Under the pieces are notes generated by a model. That model made no database searches. It was not told the DNA's origin and saw only the letters and a program-made list of their open reading frames with translations. Position numbers and translations under genes: made by a program. A DNA stretch of 64,000 bases from assembly GCA_040222235.1 (NCBI GenBank), contig JAVKDO010000108.1, positions 1 to 64,000 on the forward strand, written 5' to 3'. Source of the stretch: UBA6059 sp040222235. GTDB taxonomy: Bacteria; Bacteroidota; Bacteroidia; Cytophagales; Cyclobacteriaceae. Positions 26,370-37,600 of this stretch are shown here, piece by piece (position 1 is the first letter of the stretch; each line of letters begins with the position of its first letter).

Positions 26370-29219
26370 ATGTCAGAAGAAAAAATGATGCGTTTAGGGC
26401 AAGTGGCCAGAAAACTGAACATAGGTTTACCTACGATCAGGGAATATCTGTCTGAAAAAGGTCACGATGTTGACAGCAACCCTAACGCCAAAATAAATGG
26501 TGAGCAATATGCATTGCTTGCTCGTGAATTTGCCGATTCGGCACATGACAAGGAAGAAGCGTCCGGACTCACTATAGGTACCAAGCATGCTGACAATCAG
26601 GTAATCAAAGCGACATCATCGCATACTGTTAAAAAAGAAGATGATGAAGAAATTCTGATTAAGGGATATGGCCAAGGTCAAGAACAAGAAGTAGAGTCTC
26701 CGAAGGAGGCTGCCCCTGCTAAAAGTGAGCCTGAGCAGGAAGTTACCAAGGTAGAGAGCCCGAAACTTCAAGGTTTTAAGGTCGTTGGAAAAATTGACCT
26801 TGATAAGAAGAAGCAAGCGCCCAAAGATGAACCAGCTCCAGAAGTCAAGGAAGAAGCGCCAGCTGAAGTAGCTCCTGAGCCGGCAAAAGAAGAAGCTGCG
26901 CCTGTTGCTAAGGAAGAGGCTCCTGTAGAGGAGGCAAAAGCTGAGACGAAGGAAGAAACTGCTCCGGCTCAAGAAGCTGCAGCTCCCGAAAAAGCTCAAC
27001 CTACTGAAGAAGCTGCCCCGACTCAAGAGGTTGCAGCTACTGAAGAGGCTGTTCCCTCCCAAGAGGAAGAGAAGCCGAAGAGTTCTGTGATTGAGGCCAA
27101 GGCAGATTCCCTGAAAGGTCTAACGGTTCTGGGTAAGATTGAATTACCTAAGGAAAAGTCGAAGAAAGCGAAACCTGTAGCCTCATCAGACGATCAAAAA
27201 GACAAAAAGAAACGCCCCCGCAAGCGTATCAGAGTAGAAAATGAACGCCGACCTGCTGGTGGCGGAGGAGCTGGTGGAAAAAGAACAGAAAGTCGACCGC
27301 AAAAGGAAGAACCTTCTGATAAGCAAATCCAAGATCAGATTAAGGCGACTCTCGCGAAGCTCAGCGGTAGCAAGAGCACTACTGGAAATCGTTCGAAGTA
27401 TAGAAAAGAGAAAAGGTCTACCCGGGCGGAAGCCAACGAGGAGAAGATCCTTCAAGAGCAGGAAGAATCCAAAGTACTTAAGATGACCGAATTCATCTCC
27501 GCTAATGACCTGGCGAGTTTGATGGGAGTTTCGGTCAACGACGTGATTGCTAGTTGTATGAGTCTCGGCATGTTTGTGTCGATTAATCAGCGATTGGATG
27601 CAGAGTCGATTACGATTATAGCAGATGAGTTCGGCTTTGATGTCGAATTTACAAGTGCTGACGATGAGGTAGAGATTTCCGAGCAGGTCGATGCACCAGA
27701 GGATCTACATCACAGAGCCCCGATTGTTACCATCATGGGTCACGTTGACCATGGTAAGACATCATTGCTTGATTACATCCGAAGCGCTAAGGTGACTGAA
27801 GGTGAAGCTGGTGGTATTACCCAGCATATTGGAGCATATGACGTTACCACGAATGATGGGAAGCGCGTAGCATTCCTGGATACACCGGGTCACGAGGCGT
27901 TTACAGCGATGAGAGCTAGAGGTGCTAAAATCACGGACGTTGTGATTATTGTGGTAGCGGCTGACGACTCAGTGATGCCTCAAACTAAGGAAGCTATCAA
28001 TCACGCGATGGTCGCTGAGGTGCCTATCGTAATCGCGATTAATAAGATTGATAAGCCAAATGCAAACCCTGACAAGATCAAGGAGGATTTGGCAAATAAC
28101 AATATACTAGTGGAAGACTGGGGTGGTAAGTACCAGTGCCAGGAGATTTCTGCTAAGACGGGTCAAGGTATCGACGAGTTGCTCGAAAAAGTAATTCTGG
28201 AATCAGAACTACTGGACTTAAAAGCTAACCCGGATAAACCCGCCATTGGTAATGTGATAGAAGCGGAACTTGATAAAGGCCGTGGCTATGTTACCACCAT
28301 AATGGTACAGACGGGTACGCTCCGAATTGGAGATGTACTGCTCGCAGGTTCACACTTTGGTAAGGTGAAAGCACTCTTCGACCATAGAGGTCGCAGGATG
28401 CAGGAAGCTGGACCATCCACGCCAGTATTGATGCTTGGTCTCGACGGAGCACCACAAGCGGGTGATAAGTTTAACGTGATGGCTTCCGATAGGGAAGCGC
28501 GTGAGATTGCAACGAAAAGGGAGCAAATCCTCAGAGAGCAGTCGATGCGTACTAAGAAACACATTACACTCGATGAGATTGGTCGAAGATTAGCGATCGG
28601 TAGTTTCAAGGAGTTGAACGTTATTATCAAAGGTGACGTGGACGGTTCTATTGAGGCATTGTCTGATTCGCTGCTCAAATTGTCTACTGGAGAAGTTCAG
28701 GTGAACATCATTCATAAGGCCGTGGGTCAAATCTCTGAGTCGGATGTACTGCTTGCGTCAGCGTCTGATGCAATTATTCTTGGTTTCCAAGTGAGACCTT
28801 CACCTGCAGCGCGAAAGATTGCAGAGAACGAGGAGATCGAAATCAGACTGTACTCCATAATCTACGACGCGATCAATGAGATCAAAGATGCCATGGAAGG
28901 TATGCTTGCACCATCTGTAGAGGAGGTAATCACAGGAAACATCGAAGTGCGAGAAGTCTTCAAAATCACGAAGGTCGGTACTGTGGCAGGTTGCTATGTG
29001 ACTGATGGATTTGTCAAGCGACAAAATCAAATCCGACTGATTCGTGATGGTATTGTGGCCTACACAGGAGAGATTAATCAACTCAAGCGATTCAAGGATG
29101 ATGTCAATGAAGTCAAAGGCGGCTATGAATGTGGTATTAGCATTAAAAGCTACAATGACATTCAAGAAGGCGATGTGATCGAAGGTTTCGAGGAACGAGA
29201 AGTCAAAAGAACATTGTAA
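26370..29219 (+). CDS. infB: Translation initiation factor IF-2
   Basis: A 949-aa GTPase that delivers fMet-tRNA to the 30S subunit. After a short N-terminal IF2-N domain (RKLNIGLPTIREYLSEKG) there is a long low-complexity linker rich in Glu, Ala, Lys and Pro (about 90-330). A second IF2-N motif lies near 375-410. The G domain has GHVDHGKTSLLD (about 457), DTPGHEAF, NKID and SAKTGQG. Domains III and IV complete the C-terminus. It is the last gene of the operon and is followed by a strong terminator. Confidence 0.96.
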   Translation: MSEEKMMRLGQVARKLNIGLPTIREYLSEKGHDVDSNPNAKINGEQYALLAREFADSAHDKEEASGLTIGTKHADNQVIKATSSHTVKKEDDEEILIKGYGQGQEQEVESPKEAAPAKSEPEQEVTKVESPKLQGFKVVGKIDLDKKKQAPKDEPAPEVKEEAPAEVAPEPAKEEAAPVAKEEAPVEEAKAETKEETAPAQEAAAPEKAQPTEEAAPTQEVAATEEAVPSQEEEKPKSSVIEAKADSLKGLTVLGKIELPKEKSKKAKPVASSDDQKDKKKRPRKRIRVENERRPAGGGGAGGKRTESRPQKEEPSDKQIQDQIKATLAKLSGSKSTTGNRSKYRKEKRSTRAEANEEKILQEQEESKVLKMTEFISANDLASLMGVSVNDVIASCMSLGMFVSINQRLDAESITIIADEFGFDVEFTSADDEVEISEQVDAPEDLHHRAPIVTIMGHVDHGKTSLLDYIRSAKVTEGEAGGITQHIGAYDVTTNDGKRVAFLDTPGHEAFTAMRARGAKITDVVIIVVAADDSVMPQTKEAINHAMVAEVPIVIAINKIDKPNANPDKIKEDLANNNILVEDWGGKYQCQEISAKTGQGIDELLEKVILESELLDLKANPDKPAIGNVIEAELDKGRGYVTTIMVQTGTLRIGDVLLAGSHFGKVKALFDHRGRRMQEAGPSTPVLMLGLDGAPQAGDKFNVMASDREAREIATKREQILREQSMRTKKHITLDEIGRRLAIGSFKELNVIIKGDVDGSIEALSDSLLKLSTGEVQVNIIHKAVGQISESDVLLASASDAIILGFQVRPSPAARKIAENEEIEIRLYSIIYDAINEIKDAMEGMLAPSVEEVITGNIEVREVFKITKVGTVAGCYVTDGFVKRQNQIRLIRDGIVAYTGEINQLKRFKDDVNEVKGGYECGISIKSYNDIQEGDVIEGFEEREVKRTL

Positions 29220-29220
29220 T

Positions 29221-29246
29221 AAAAAAGCCCCTTAAGGGGCTTTTTT
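29221..29246 (+). terminator. Rho-independent terminator after infB
   Basis: The palindrome AAAAAAGCCCCTTAAGGGGCTTTTTT directly follows the infB stop codon (TAA at 29217-29219). It is perfectly symmetrical, so it could also work on the other strand. Confidence 0.92.
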
Positions 29247-29278
29247 ATTATCATAGCAGCAATTCCAACCTTAGGAAG

Positions 29279-29446
29279 ATGGATTTGATTAAAGTCTTTT
29301 TTTGGATTTATCTGGGGCTGACGATTGTAGGCCTCTATCGACCATGGGTTGTATTTTGGTGGTCTGACTTCAGCAATCGCTACAAAGTACTGCGGGTATA
29401 TGGGATACCACTAGCCTCCTTAATTATCATATTACTCCTGCGATAG
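29279..29446 (+). CDS. Small membrane protein, 55 aa, unknown function
   Basis: An ATG-to-TAG frame of 56 codons begins 32 nt after the infB terminator. It encodes two hydrophobic segments (about residues 6-20 and 41-54) joined by a Trp-rich, charged link (GLYRPWVVFWWSDFSNRYK). The composition is that of a real small membrane protein and not of a shadow frame: no other gene overlaps it except the last 15 nt of the methyltransferase gene on the other strand. I recall similar small, GLYRPWxVFWW-bearing proteins in other Bacteroidota, but no function is known to me. Confidence 0.6.
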   Translation: MDLIKVFFWIYLGLTIVGLYRPWVVFWWSDFSNRYKVLRVYGIPLASLIIILLLR

Positions 29447-30631
29447 CTTTTCACAAACTAGTACCGCTTTCCGATTATCCACTAAAGTCGTCGCAAACAA
29501 GTACTGATCCCCGCCATCTCTGATGGACCACTTTTTCTTCAGCTCTGCGACACTCACAGGAAAGTTGCGTGAGGCTAGATTGGCTTGGCTATTGTTTATC
29601 GCTCGCCCAATAGATTTTTTGTCCGCCTTGACCACTTTGTTTAATAGAAAGACCCTACCGGGAAAACTCGGTAAGCGCTCATTGCTAGTATATAAATGTG
29701 TATTGCTGTGAAGCTTGCTCAGCTCATATTTCTGAGGAATGGATTTGAATGCTCCAGCCTTGATTATAGCACTATTGGGTTCGTAGATATATTGCAAAGG
29801 CTCGGTGATAGTGACGTCAAGAGCAGCTTCTATTTCATAAGTAAACTCAAATTGCTCCCAGTTTCCTTTATCACAATTCGCCGCAATGATTTTGGGACTG
29901 TCTTTGGCAGTACTGGTAATATGAAAGAGCACCTCTTTGCATTCATTATCCACGCTCAAGACATGCACTTCCTTCACATGGCTTAGACGCTTGAGGCCCT
30001 GCTTTATATCGAGCATAGGTGAGGCCTTTAGCAGATAACCCTTGGCCATACCTAATAGTATAGGATGCAATGCCGTGATATTGGGAAACGTGTCTTCCAA
30101 AAAATAGGTCTTTCTCCCACCTGCTCTGCGTGCCGGGTCGATATAGAAATAATCTACCTTACCAGAAATAGTATTTAGGAACTCTTCTGCAGTGGTATGG
30201 TGACAGTTTATTTCACTCGAGCCAAGCTGACTAAAGTTATGACGAGCCGCTTCTACCAATCTTGGATCTTGTTCCACATAGTCGGTTGAATCAAACTTTT
30301 CCGATAGGTAATAAGTATCAACCCCCAGCCCACCAGTCAAGTCGATCAGATGACTCCCAGAAATGATGTGCTGCTTGTATTGAGCGGTGTGAATTGATGA
30401 GCACTGCTCGAGGCATAGCTTGGAGGGATAAACGATACTGGTATGAGCGTACCATTCTGGAAGCTTTAGAGCAGCCTTCCTTCTCAACTCAATTTGCAGC
30501 AGTGCCTCTTGAGTCGGGAAACCTTCTGGAGTCTTCAAGCTCAGTGCGAGCTTGGCAAGATTGTCATCCTTGTGCTCAGCTAGGAATTGCTGAACATCTG
30601 CTTGGAGTAATCGGTCAACCCAATCAATCAA
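29432..30631 (-). CDS. Class I SAM-dependent methyltransferase with THUMP-like domain (PG_1098 family)
   Basis: A 399-aa protein with a SAM-binding motif I (LIDLTGGLGVDTYYL, about residue 92) and a motif IV-like FYIDPARRAGG. The N-terminal and C-terminal extensions fit the Bacteroidota PG_1098 group (ferredoxin-like and THUMP-like domains). It probably methylates RNA, because THUMP domains bind structured RNA; the target is unknown. It shares a 4-nt overlap with asd on the same strand (asd ends at 30628), so asd and this gene are likely co-transcribed. Confidence 0.85.
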   Translation of the reverse strand: MIDWVDRLLQADVQQFLAEHKDDNLAKLALSLKTPEGFPTQEALLQIELRRKAALKLPEWYAHTSIVYPSKLCLEQCSSIHTAQYKQHIISGSHLIDLTGGLGVDTYYLSEKFDSTDYVEQDPRLVEAARHNFSQLGSSEINCHHTTAEEFLNTISGKVDYFYIDPARRAGGRKTYFLEDTFPNITALHPILLGMAKGYLLKASPMLDIKQGLKRLSHVKEVHVLSVDNECKEVLFHITSTAKDSPKIIAANCDKGNWEQFEFTYEIEAALDVTITEPLQYIYEPNSAIIKAGAFKSIPQKYELSKLHSNTHLYTSNERLPSFPGRVFLLNKVVKADKKSIGRAINNSQANLASRNFPVSVAELKKKWSIRDGGDQYLFATTLVDNRKAVLVCEKLSQE

Positions 30632-31623
30632 GCCAGTATTAGGCTATGCTCAACAAGATATTCTGCGATTTGTACAGCATTCGTAGCGGCACCCTTCCTC
30701 AGGTTATCTGCAACGATCCACATATTCAGTGTATTGGCCTGAGACTCATCTCGTCTAAGTCGCCCGACGAACACTTCATCTTTCTTGTGTGCAGTGAGGG
30801 GCATAGGATAGACGTTATTGTAGGGGTCATCCTGTACCACTACCCCAGGCATTTCGCTAAGAAGTTTTCTCACTTCGACAAGGTCAAAATCCCTGTTAAA
30901 CTCCACATTGACAGCTTCAGAATGGCCACCCATTGTTGGGATACGAACAGTGGTCGCAGTGAGCTTAATATTCGTATCACCGAAGATTTTTTGCGTCTCG
31001 TTGACCATCTTCATTTCCTCTTTGGAGTATCCATTTTCCATGAATACATCAATATGAGGAAGCACATTCATGTCTATTTTGTGCGGATATACCATGTGGG
31101 CCTCTTTACCCGCTCGTTCTGCCATCATCTGCTCTACGGCATCTTTGCCTGTCCCAGTCACGGACTGGTAGGTGGAGACAACTATTCTTTTGATGCCATA
31201 TGCCTTGTGGAGAGGGGCTAGCGCCAATACCATTTGTATGGTCGAGCAGTTGGGATTAGCTATAATTCGATCGTCAATACGCAATGTGCTGGCGTTGATT
31301 TCGGGTACGATGAGCTTGTGTTTAGAGCTCATGCGCCAAGCGGATGAATTGTCTACGACAATAGTGCCTGCCTCCTGAAACTTAGGAGCCCATTCTAATG
31401 AGGTGTTTCCACCAGCCGAAAATATGGCGATATCCGGCTTCTTGGCTACAGCATCGTCCATCCCGATCACCTTGTAGTTCTTGCCCTTGAAGCCGATGGT
31501 CTTACCCACACTTCTTTGCGAAGCGACCATCATCAGTTCGTCAAACTCAAGGTTTCTTTCAGCGAGAACCTCTAGTATTTCTTGGCCTACAAGCCCTGTA
31601 GCTCCAACTATGGCTAATTTCAT
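30628..31623 (-). CDS. asd: Aspartate-semialdehyde dehydrogenase
   Basis: A 331-aa NADP-dependent enzyme of lysine, threonine, methionine and diaminopimelate synthesis, converting aspartyl phosphate to semialdehyde. The Rossmann motif is VGATGLVGQE; the nucleophile C126 lies in NPNCSTIQM; the His of RIPTMGGHSEAV is the acid/base. It overlaps the methyltransferase gene by 4 nt. A reverse TAGTTTTG box (31658-31665) lies 35 bp before the ATG. Confidence 0.96.
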   Translation of the reverse strand: MKLAIVGATGLVGQEILEVLAERNLEFDELMMVASQRSVGKTIGFKGKNYKVIGMDDAVAKKPDIAIFSAGGNTSLEWAPKFQEAGTIVVDNSSAWRMSSKHKLIVPEINASTLRIDDRIIANPNCSTIQMVLALAPLHKAYGIKRIVVSTYQSVTGTGKDAVEQMMAERAGKEAHMVYPHKIDMNVLPHIDVFMENGYSKEEMKMVNETQKIFGDTNIKLTATTVRIPTMGGHSEAVNVEFNRDFDLVEVRKLLSEMPGVVVQDDPYNNVYPMPLTAHKKDEVFVGRLRRDESQANTLNMWIVADNLRKGAATNAVQIAEYLVEHSLILA

Positions 31624-31657
31624 AATTCAATAATTCAATTTGGATTTATCGAAGGGG

Positions 31658-31665
31658 CAAAACTA
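31658..31665 (-). promoter_or_regulatory. Candidate -7 element for asd
   Basis: Read on the minus strand the sequence is TAGTTTTG, a match to TAnnTTTG, 35 bp before the asd ATG. No clear -33 TTTG was found at the proper distance. Confidence 0.4.
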
Positions 31666-31699
31666 GTATATTTAGTGTTCTATCCACTCGTTAGATTAA

Positions 31700-34600
31700 A
31701 TGATAAGGATCCCTGTCGTATTGGTTTTTGCGCTTAGCCTTTGGAGCTATTTGCCTCTTCACGCACAGTTGAACGATGATTTTTCTGATGGGGACTTCAC
31801 GGCCAATCCGGTATGGAGCGGTGCTAATAATCAAGGAATTACAGACCCTGAAGAGTTATGGGAAATCGTCGAGGCTGATTTTCAGCTCAAGTCAAAAGAC
31901 CAGACTATCGGTACTGGTACCAGAATATCATATTTATCCACGTCATATGCGGCCGCATTAGATCTAGCCACAAACGACTATACATGGACATTTAGAATGA
32001 AAGTGGACTTCACAGGAGTTTCCTCTAGCGTTTGGAATAGTAATCATTCGAGAGTCTACTTATTTTCAGACCAAGTGGATTTAGGTGGTGATCTCAGTGG
32101 CTATTTTGTGAGACTGAGGGAAGAAAAAATTGAATTGTTTAGACAGACAGGTTCGAGCACTACTAAAATCAACCTGAATGGGACTGAGCAAGCATTGACG
32201 GCCCAGTCGTTTGTAGATGTAGAAGTCCGAAGAACTACTTCTGGTGATTGGGAAGTTTTGGTGGAATCGGTCACTCAGGGTACGGCAAATGACATTACTC
32301 ACACAACGGCTAATCACTTTGGTGTTCAAATTCGCTACAGCGCGGCGACTAGAGATGATAAGTATTTCTTTGACAATTTTCAGCTGACATCAACCACTGG
32401 TAGTGGCCCAACTTTAGGACTAACTTCTCTCACCCAGGCAGGCACCAACAGCATGGAGCTCACTTTCAATCAGGAGGTCACAACAGCTAGTGCAGAATTA
32501 GAGAGTAATTACACCCTGGCGGGAATCGGTGCACCAGCTTCCGCAATTCTCAATACTACGGATGCCACTAAAGTCACATTAAATTTCTCCAATCTCTCCA
32601 ACCTCAATTATCAACTTACGGTGGATGGCGTAGATAATGTCGGCGAGACCTCCTCGACTGATAACTTCACGATTAATGTTAAAATGAATCAGGGGATCAG
32701 CTCGCGAGCGATAGTGATCAATGAAATACTCGCTGACCCAGAGAATGGACTACAGGAAACGGAGTATTTGGAATTGCTTAGTCGCAGTAATGAACCCATC
32801 GAGCTTGAAGGCTTTGAACTGGAGGGCTATGGTAATACGCTTGGAAGCTTTGTCTTAAACCCTGGAGCGTATGTTGTGATCAGTGCTTCTGCAGAAGACT
32901 TCACGGCTCCTTCTTTGGATATCAGCTCGGGAGCACTGACCAATGGTGGGGAGCCAATTACCCTCAAGGATGCTAGTGGCAATATTATCGATCAGGTCAC
33001 CTACTCCGATGATTGGTATACCGAGGACTTTGAAGGTAATGGGTACGCGCTTGAGCGGATCAACCCCAACCAGGAATGTAGCGGTAGTAGCAACTGGGGG
33101 TCATCTATCAATGCTACTGGCGGCACACCAGGATCACAAAACAGCATTTTTGGGACATCCACAGATACAACTCCACCCACTCTACTCGCCTTTGAAGTGG
33201 CAGATGCAGACTCGGTGGTGCTGACTTTTAGTGAGGAAGTGGATCAGTCATCCATCAATCAGTCGATCATTTCGATAGCTCCTGATATCACTATCGCATC
33301 CGAGACAGTAGAAGATGAACTTTCATCAATCGTCAAGCTCGATCTACGTGATGACCTCATCTCCGAGACCAGCTACACCCTCAGCATTGCCAATCTTGAG
33401 GACTGTGCTGGAAATAGAGCCACTAGCATCGATACTACGTTTTTTTATGATATCACGCCACCTCGACTGACAGGTTATTTCTTAAAGTCAAGAAGGCAGT
33501 TTGACCTGATCTTTTCCGAAGAACTGAATATGTCATCTGTGGCAGAAGAGGATTTTCTGCTGGATAATGCAGTAGAGCCTGAGGATGAATCGGCGGACTC
33601 TGTTCGTGTATCGCTCTTTTTTGAGCAGGACTTTGTCTTGGGTCAGACCTATGAGGTTTCGGTTACCGGCATAGAGGACCTCTACGACAATGAGGTGGAG
33701 GAAGCTCAGACCATCAGTTTTATCTATAAGGAAGAGTTGGATACGGTGCGGGTGGTCGCCCCAAATGCTATAGAACTGACCTTCTCAAGGGACGTGGATG
33801 TGGCCAGTGTTGCTCAAGTGGCGAACTACCTTCTTGAAGAAGAAACCATCCCCATATTGGCAGCAAGGGTGGAGGGGATGACCAATGAGGTTCGTCTCTT
33901 CTTTACTGATAACTTCAGAGAGAATCGGGAGCTCGAGCTAAGTATTGAAAACCTGCTAGATAGTGATCAGAATCCGCTTTTCACGCCAAACTATGCTTTT
34001 GTATATGACACAGGAGCACCAGAGGTAGAAACTGTAGAAGTGCTTGATGAGAACTCCGTTCGTTTGATTTTTGACGAGCGACTAGAGGCCGTGGCTGCCG
34101 AGATTACGAATAACTACCAGCTAAATGATGAGGCTTTTGCAGCAGCCAGTAAGCTTCAATCTGATCAGACATCAGTAATTCTTGATTTCAATGTTGACTT
34201 TCCTGTTGAGGAAGAGCAGGAGCTGTCCGTCGATGATCTCAGCGATCTATTGGGAAATCAAATGACCAGAGCGGAGAATGTGACATTTGTCTATGATACG
34301 CTCGGCCCAAGCATTGACTCTGTCAGGCTTTTATCAGAAACGTTGATTGAGTTAGTCTTCAGCGAGCCCGTTGGAGAGATGTCGTCAATTGACCTGAGTA
34401 ATTACGCTTGGGGCGCCAACACTCAACCTGCCGTGGCTGACCGAAAAGCTTATGACAGCTCCATCGTATACCTCAGCTTCGCAGCTCCTTTGACAAAAGG
34501 GACAATGGAACTCTTGCGCATAGATTCCATCATCGATGTGAGAGGAAACCTGATGGAGGCACCAATATCGCTATCGGTCAATAGCCAGAACCCGTACCTG

Positions 34601-37600
34601 AGCAGTTACCGGTTCACGAACGACACGACCCTATTGCTTGGCTTTTCCACCAATGTAGTGACGGACTCACTGGATGTTAGACTTGAAGGTCTTGACTTTG
34701 AAGTAGTTCAAGTGCTGGCCAATGAGATCACGCTTGACATGACGGAGGCATTGTCGGATGATAATACAGTGCTACTCAAGGTGGAGAAAGTGCACTCCAC
34801 CCAAGGTGATAGCAACTTGCAACCGCAGGAATTACCAATCACTTTCGACGGTCATTTTGATGGATACCTAGTACGTGAAGAACAGGTGATAGACCTGCAA
34901 TTTGAGATAGATCTAGGTCAGGTCTCGGCAAATCAATTTGTGTCTACTAAGTCATTGGTCAACGTCTCGCAGGATGCTGACGACCCGAGCATTGTCAGGA
35001 TATTTCTGGTAACCCCATTGATGGAGGGAGATATGCTGGAGGTAGAATGGCAGGGTATTGAGGATACTTTTGGTAGGCCATTACCTGATTTCGCGGTAGC
35101 CATACCTTATGATCAGACACCTCCCGAGGTAGTAAGTTTTGAGACACTGCTCACTAATCAGGTTGTGGTGAAGTACAGCGAGGCTGTCGATTTGAGCACA
35201 GCCCAAGCATTGAATCATTATACACTCAACGATGAGTATAGCGCAGAAAAGGTCGAGCTCACTGGTGACTCGACTGTGTTGCTGGACTTTCAGCAGCCAT
35301 TTCTCGGCGATAGCAGCTACCAGCTGGCGATTAAAAATATCCGGGATCGATCTGGCAATACTATAGCCGATACTACCCTGGGTTTTCAGTACATCGCTCC
35401 TTATGTTCCCGTGGTTGGCGATTTGATGATCACCGAGATCATGGCCGATCCGTCTCCTGTAGTTGGCCTACCGGAATACGAGTACATCGAGATTCAGAAC
35501 ACTTCGAATCAGACGATTAACTTATTTCAGGTCACATTTTCAGATAATCTCAGTAGTCAAAGCCTACCGAATATTGAGCTTGATGCAGGTCAATATGCGA
35601 TCCTGACGGATGATAGCCGCATCAATGACTTTCAGAGTTTTGGGGCAGTGATTCCAGTCGCCACCTTCCCTTCTCTGGGCAACAGTGGCGATAGCATTGT
35701 CCTATCTATAGCAGAAACTGTGATTGATAGAGTGCAGTACAGCAGTAGCTGGTACCGAGATAGCCACAAAAATGATGGTGGCTATGCACTAGAAAAAATC
35801 GGAATTGAAAATGGCTGTGATGTGTCCACAGATTGGGCGGCCTCATTGAGTGCGCTTGGCGGCACGCCAGGTGAGGCTAATTCATTGATGCGCAACTTTA
35901 TCGACAGTATTGCGCCAGAGTTGATCGCTACCGAATTGATATCAGGTACGATTATGCTGGAGTTTAGTGAAGCACTTGATCCAGCTACTGTCTCCATCAC
36001 GAACTTCACCTTCCCAATAGACATTTCAGAAGTAGCAATTGGCGAGACTGCCAATGAGGTAAGTCTAACGCTAGGTGAACCATTTCCGGTAGGTAATGAA
36101 CTTGACCTCAGCATCGCTGGCCTTCAAGACTGCCTAGGAAATGTCATAACTGAAATGACAGTAGCCATAGGAGTAGGTCGAGCACCAGGCTTCAATGACC
36201 TCATTATCACTGAGATTATGGCTGACCCTGAGCCTGCCAAAGGGCTACCCATAGCAGAGTACCTGGAGATCTACAACCCAACAGATGTTCTGATAAGCAC
36301 AGCGGATATCACTTTATCTGATGGTACCTCCGAAACAACACTACCGACTTTCAATATAGAGCCTCAGTCTTATGTTATTCTTACTCCGACGAGTAGTGCA
36401 GATGATTTTGAACCGTACGGTGACACACGAGGAGTCTCCAGCTGGCCATCACTAAATAACGGAGGTGAGCAGATAAGCTTAAAGCTCAGTACAGCACTAA
36501 TTTTCAGTGTCAAGTACGCAGACGACTGGTACAACTCAGATGAAGCAAGTGAGGGTGGCATTTCACTGGAGATGGTCGATCCCGCGAACCCGTGTGGTGA
36601 AGAGAGCAACTGGACGGCTTCAGAGGCGAGTTTAGGAGGAACTCCCGGCCAGGTCAATTCTGTCAATCAGCCCAATCCTGATAACAATGGCCCTAAACTC
36701 ACCCAGGCGATAGCCATCGAGACAAACGGTACGCTGCTCACTTTCGATGAGCAATTGTCCGACAACACGGCACTTTGGGGCTTTGAGATCACCCCTAGTA
36801 TTGGAATCGTAGAAGCCAACTTGATCGAAAGCAGGAAAAGTATAGCGCTCGCCCTATCCGACGAACTGGCGCTTAATCAGACCTATGCCATAGAGGTGGC
36901 GGGCATGGCCGACTGTCTTGGCAATCTGATTGGTGAGGAGAATGCGCTGACTTTCGTGCTTCCTGAGGCCGCAGCTCCTGGCGACATAGTCATCAATGAA
37001 GTACTTTTCGATCCTCGCTCGGGCGGAGTTGATTTTGTAGAGGTTTACAATGTTTCTGATAAGTATATCAATTTCAGGTTTTGGTTTACGAGCAATGACC
37101 CATTGAATGAAGTGCTTGTACCGCTCTCCATAGCTAACAACATACTACCGCCCAGTGAGATAGCAGTTTTTACAGTGATTCCTGACATACTGAAGGATCA
37201 ATACCCACAAGGTGATTTCGACAAAGTTTTCTTAGCCCCATTGCCTACTATGCCCAATACTGAAGGGCGCATTGCATTTATCTCGGCTGATACTATGTTG
37301 ATTGATGCTTTTGACTATACAGATGATCTACATAGCAACTTGCTCAATGATGTAGATGGTGTATCACTCGAGCGGGTGAGCGTCGCTACACCTACCGGAA
37401 ATGCGTCGAACTGGCAATCTGCTTCAAGTGCCGTCGGGTTTGCGACTCCAGGAAAACCGAACTCTCAGGCAAGACTGCCTGGCGCGCCTGCCACAACCAT
37501 ACAGATAGAACCTAAGGTCTTTATTCCGGGGACGAACAATAGTTTCACGACTATCTCTTATCAGGATGATCAGGCAGGCAGCTTTGCGAGTGTGATCATC

